Source: Alphaproteobacteria bacterium (GTDB lineage Bacteria; Pseudomonadota; Alphaproteobacteria; Rhizobiales; Aestuariivirgaceae). Taken from it: 8,460 bases of DNA. The DNA lies in NCBI GenBank assembly GCA_005884715.1, contig VAZZ01000103.1, forward strand, positions 1 to 8,460. The letters run 5' to 3'. The notes under the pieces were generated by a model that saw nothing but the letters and a program-made list of their open reading frames with translations, did no database searches and was not told the DNA's origin. Position 1 is the stretch's first letter. Each line of letters begins with the position of its first letter. Made by a program: the position numbers and the translations under genes. Positions 7,632-8,460 of the stretch are shown here, in pieces.

Positions 7632-8460
7632 CTAGTGGGTGGGATCGTAAGCATAGACGGTGCGTCCCGCAACGACCGTTTCCAGTACGCGGCCTTCGAG
7701 CGTGCGATGTTCGAAAGGCGAGTTCTTCGAGCGTGAGCGCAGTACGTGGTCTTCAACTGTCCAGCTGTGCTGGATATCGCAGAGCGTGAAATCAGCCGGA
7801 GCTCCCGGCGCCAGGCGGCCGGCCTCGAGATTGAGGATCCGCGCCGGCCGCGCCGATAAGGCATCGACAAGGCGAAGCAGCGGGACGCCATCATTGTGAT
7901 GGAGGCTGAGGCTTGCAGAGAACAGCGTTTCGAGACCGATGGCGCCGAATTCCGCTTCGCCGAAGGGAAGCCGCTTGGTATCGGCGCTCTGCGGATCATG
8001 GCTCGAGACGATGACGTCGATCGTGCCGTCCTTGACCCCTTCGACGAGCGCCCGCCTGTCGTCTTCGGAGCGCAGCGGCGGCGACAGCTTGAAGAAGGTG
8101 CGATAGGCGCCAATGTCGTTCTCATTGAGGACCAGATGATTGACCGAGACGCCGCAAGTGACCGGGAGGCCGCGCGCCTTGGCGGCGCGGATGACATCTA
8201 CCGACATGCGGCAGGACACTTGCGAAACGTGATAGCGTGCTCCGGTCGATTCAACGAGCCTGAGATCACGCTCGATCATGATCACTTCGGAAACGGCGAG
8301 CGTTCCGGCAAGGCCAAGGCGGCTCGCCGTCTCGCTCGCATTCATGACGCCTGTCGCAAGGCTGGGTTCCTCGGCATGCTGGACGACCAGCATGTCGAAA
8401 TCCTCGGCATAAGCGAGCACGCGGCGGAAAAGCCTGGCATTGGCGACCGCCTTGTTGCCA
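7632..8460 (-). CDS. pyrC: dihydroorotase-like protein, PyrC/PyrX type (5' end beyond window)
   Basis: The frame is open from the right edge to a TAG at 7634-7632, giving the C-terminal 275 residues of a protein that should be about 420-430 long. It is an amidohydrolase TIM-barrel protein related to dihydroorotase, which cyclises carbamoyl-aspartate in pyrimidine synthesis. Visible family blocks, numbered from the first visible residue, are QHAEEPSL (27-34), YHVSQVSC (76-83), KLSPPLRSEDDRRAL (124-138), VIVSSHDPQSADTKRLPF (149-166), GAPADFTLCDI (219-229) and SKNSPFEHRTLEGRV (244-258), then an ending VAGRTVYAYDPTH. Compared from memory with active class I enzymes, the metal histidine of the H-V-S-T block is Gln here (Q80), and the catalytic Asp of the D-H-A-P-H block is Ser (S153). 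Such proteins encoded beside pyrB can be non-catalytic partners of aspartate carbamoyltransferase. The N-terminal H-x-H is outside the window. Family firm, catalysis doubtful. Confidence 0.85.
   Translation of the reverse strand, partial: GNKAVANARLFRRVLAYAEDFDMLVVQHAEEPSLATGVMNASETASRLGLAGTLAVSEVIMIERDLRLVESTGARYHVSQVSCRMSVDVIRAAKARGLPVTCGVSVNHLVLNENDIGAYRTFFKLSPPLRSEDDRRALVEGVKDGTIDVIVSSHDPQSADTKRLPFGEAEFGAIGLETLFSASLSLHHNDGVPLLRLVDALSARPARILNLEAGRLAPGAPADFTLCDIQHSWTVEDHVLRSRSKNSPFEHRTLEGRVLETVVAGRTVYAYDPTH

Overview
The window is about 8.5 kb of GC-rich chromosomal DNA with every recognisable gene on the minus strand. Reading in the direction of transcription (right to left), the order is a dihydroorotase-like gene (5' end outside the window), plsY, dprA, topA, rnr and a NUDIX hydrolase (3' end outside the window). 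This order, the protein sequences and the base composition suggest an alphaproteobacterium, most likely of the Hyphomicrobiales (Rhizobiales). That assignment is recalled from general knowledge of the group and was not tested by a search.

Layout. Positions 8460-7632 hold the C-terminal 275 residues of a dihydroorotase-like protein of the kind usually found beside pyrB. Positions 7592-7472 hold an intergenic palindromic element made of four hairpins. plsY (glycerol-3-phosphate acyltransferase) and dprA (DNA-processing protein) overlap by the four bases ATGA. A 197-base gap follows, with a weak candidate promoter, then topA (DNA topoisomerase I, complete, 879 residues). topA overlaps the start of rnr (ribonuclease R) by 8 bases, and the NUDIX gene starts 2 bases after the rnr stop. 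topA-rnr-NUDIX therefore looks like one operon and plsY-dprA like a coupled pair.

The genes are housekeeping: pyrimidine synthesis, phospholipid synthesis, DNA uptake or recombination, supercoiling control, RNA decay and nucleotide-type hydrolysis. I see no mobile element, phage, CRISPR array, defence system, tRNA or rRNA, and no previously undescribed system.

The one real anomaly is rnr. The reading frame breaks inside the catalytic RNB domain near position 1591, and about 14 expected residues appear to be missing there. This fits a deletion of roughly 40 bases that is not a multiple of three, either a true pseudogene or an assembly error. Two further points deserve a look: the hairpin element upstream of plsY, and the dihydroorotase-like protein, which seems to lack residues that active enzymes use for metal binding and catalysis.
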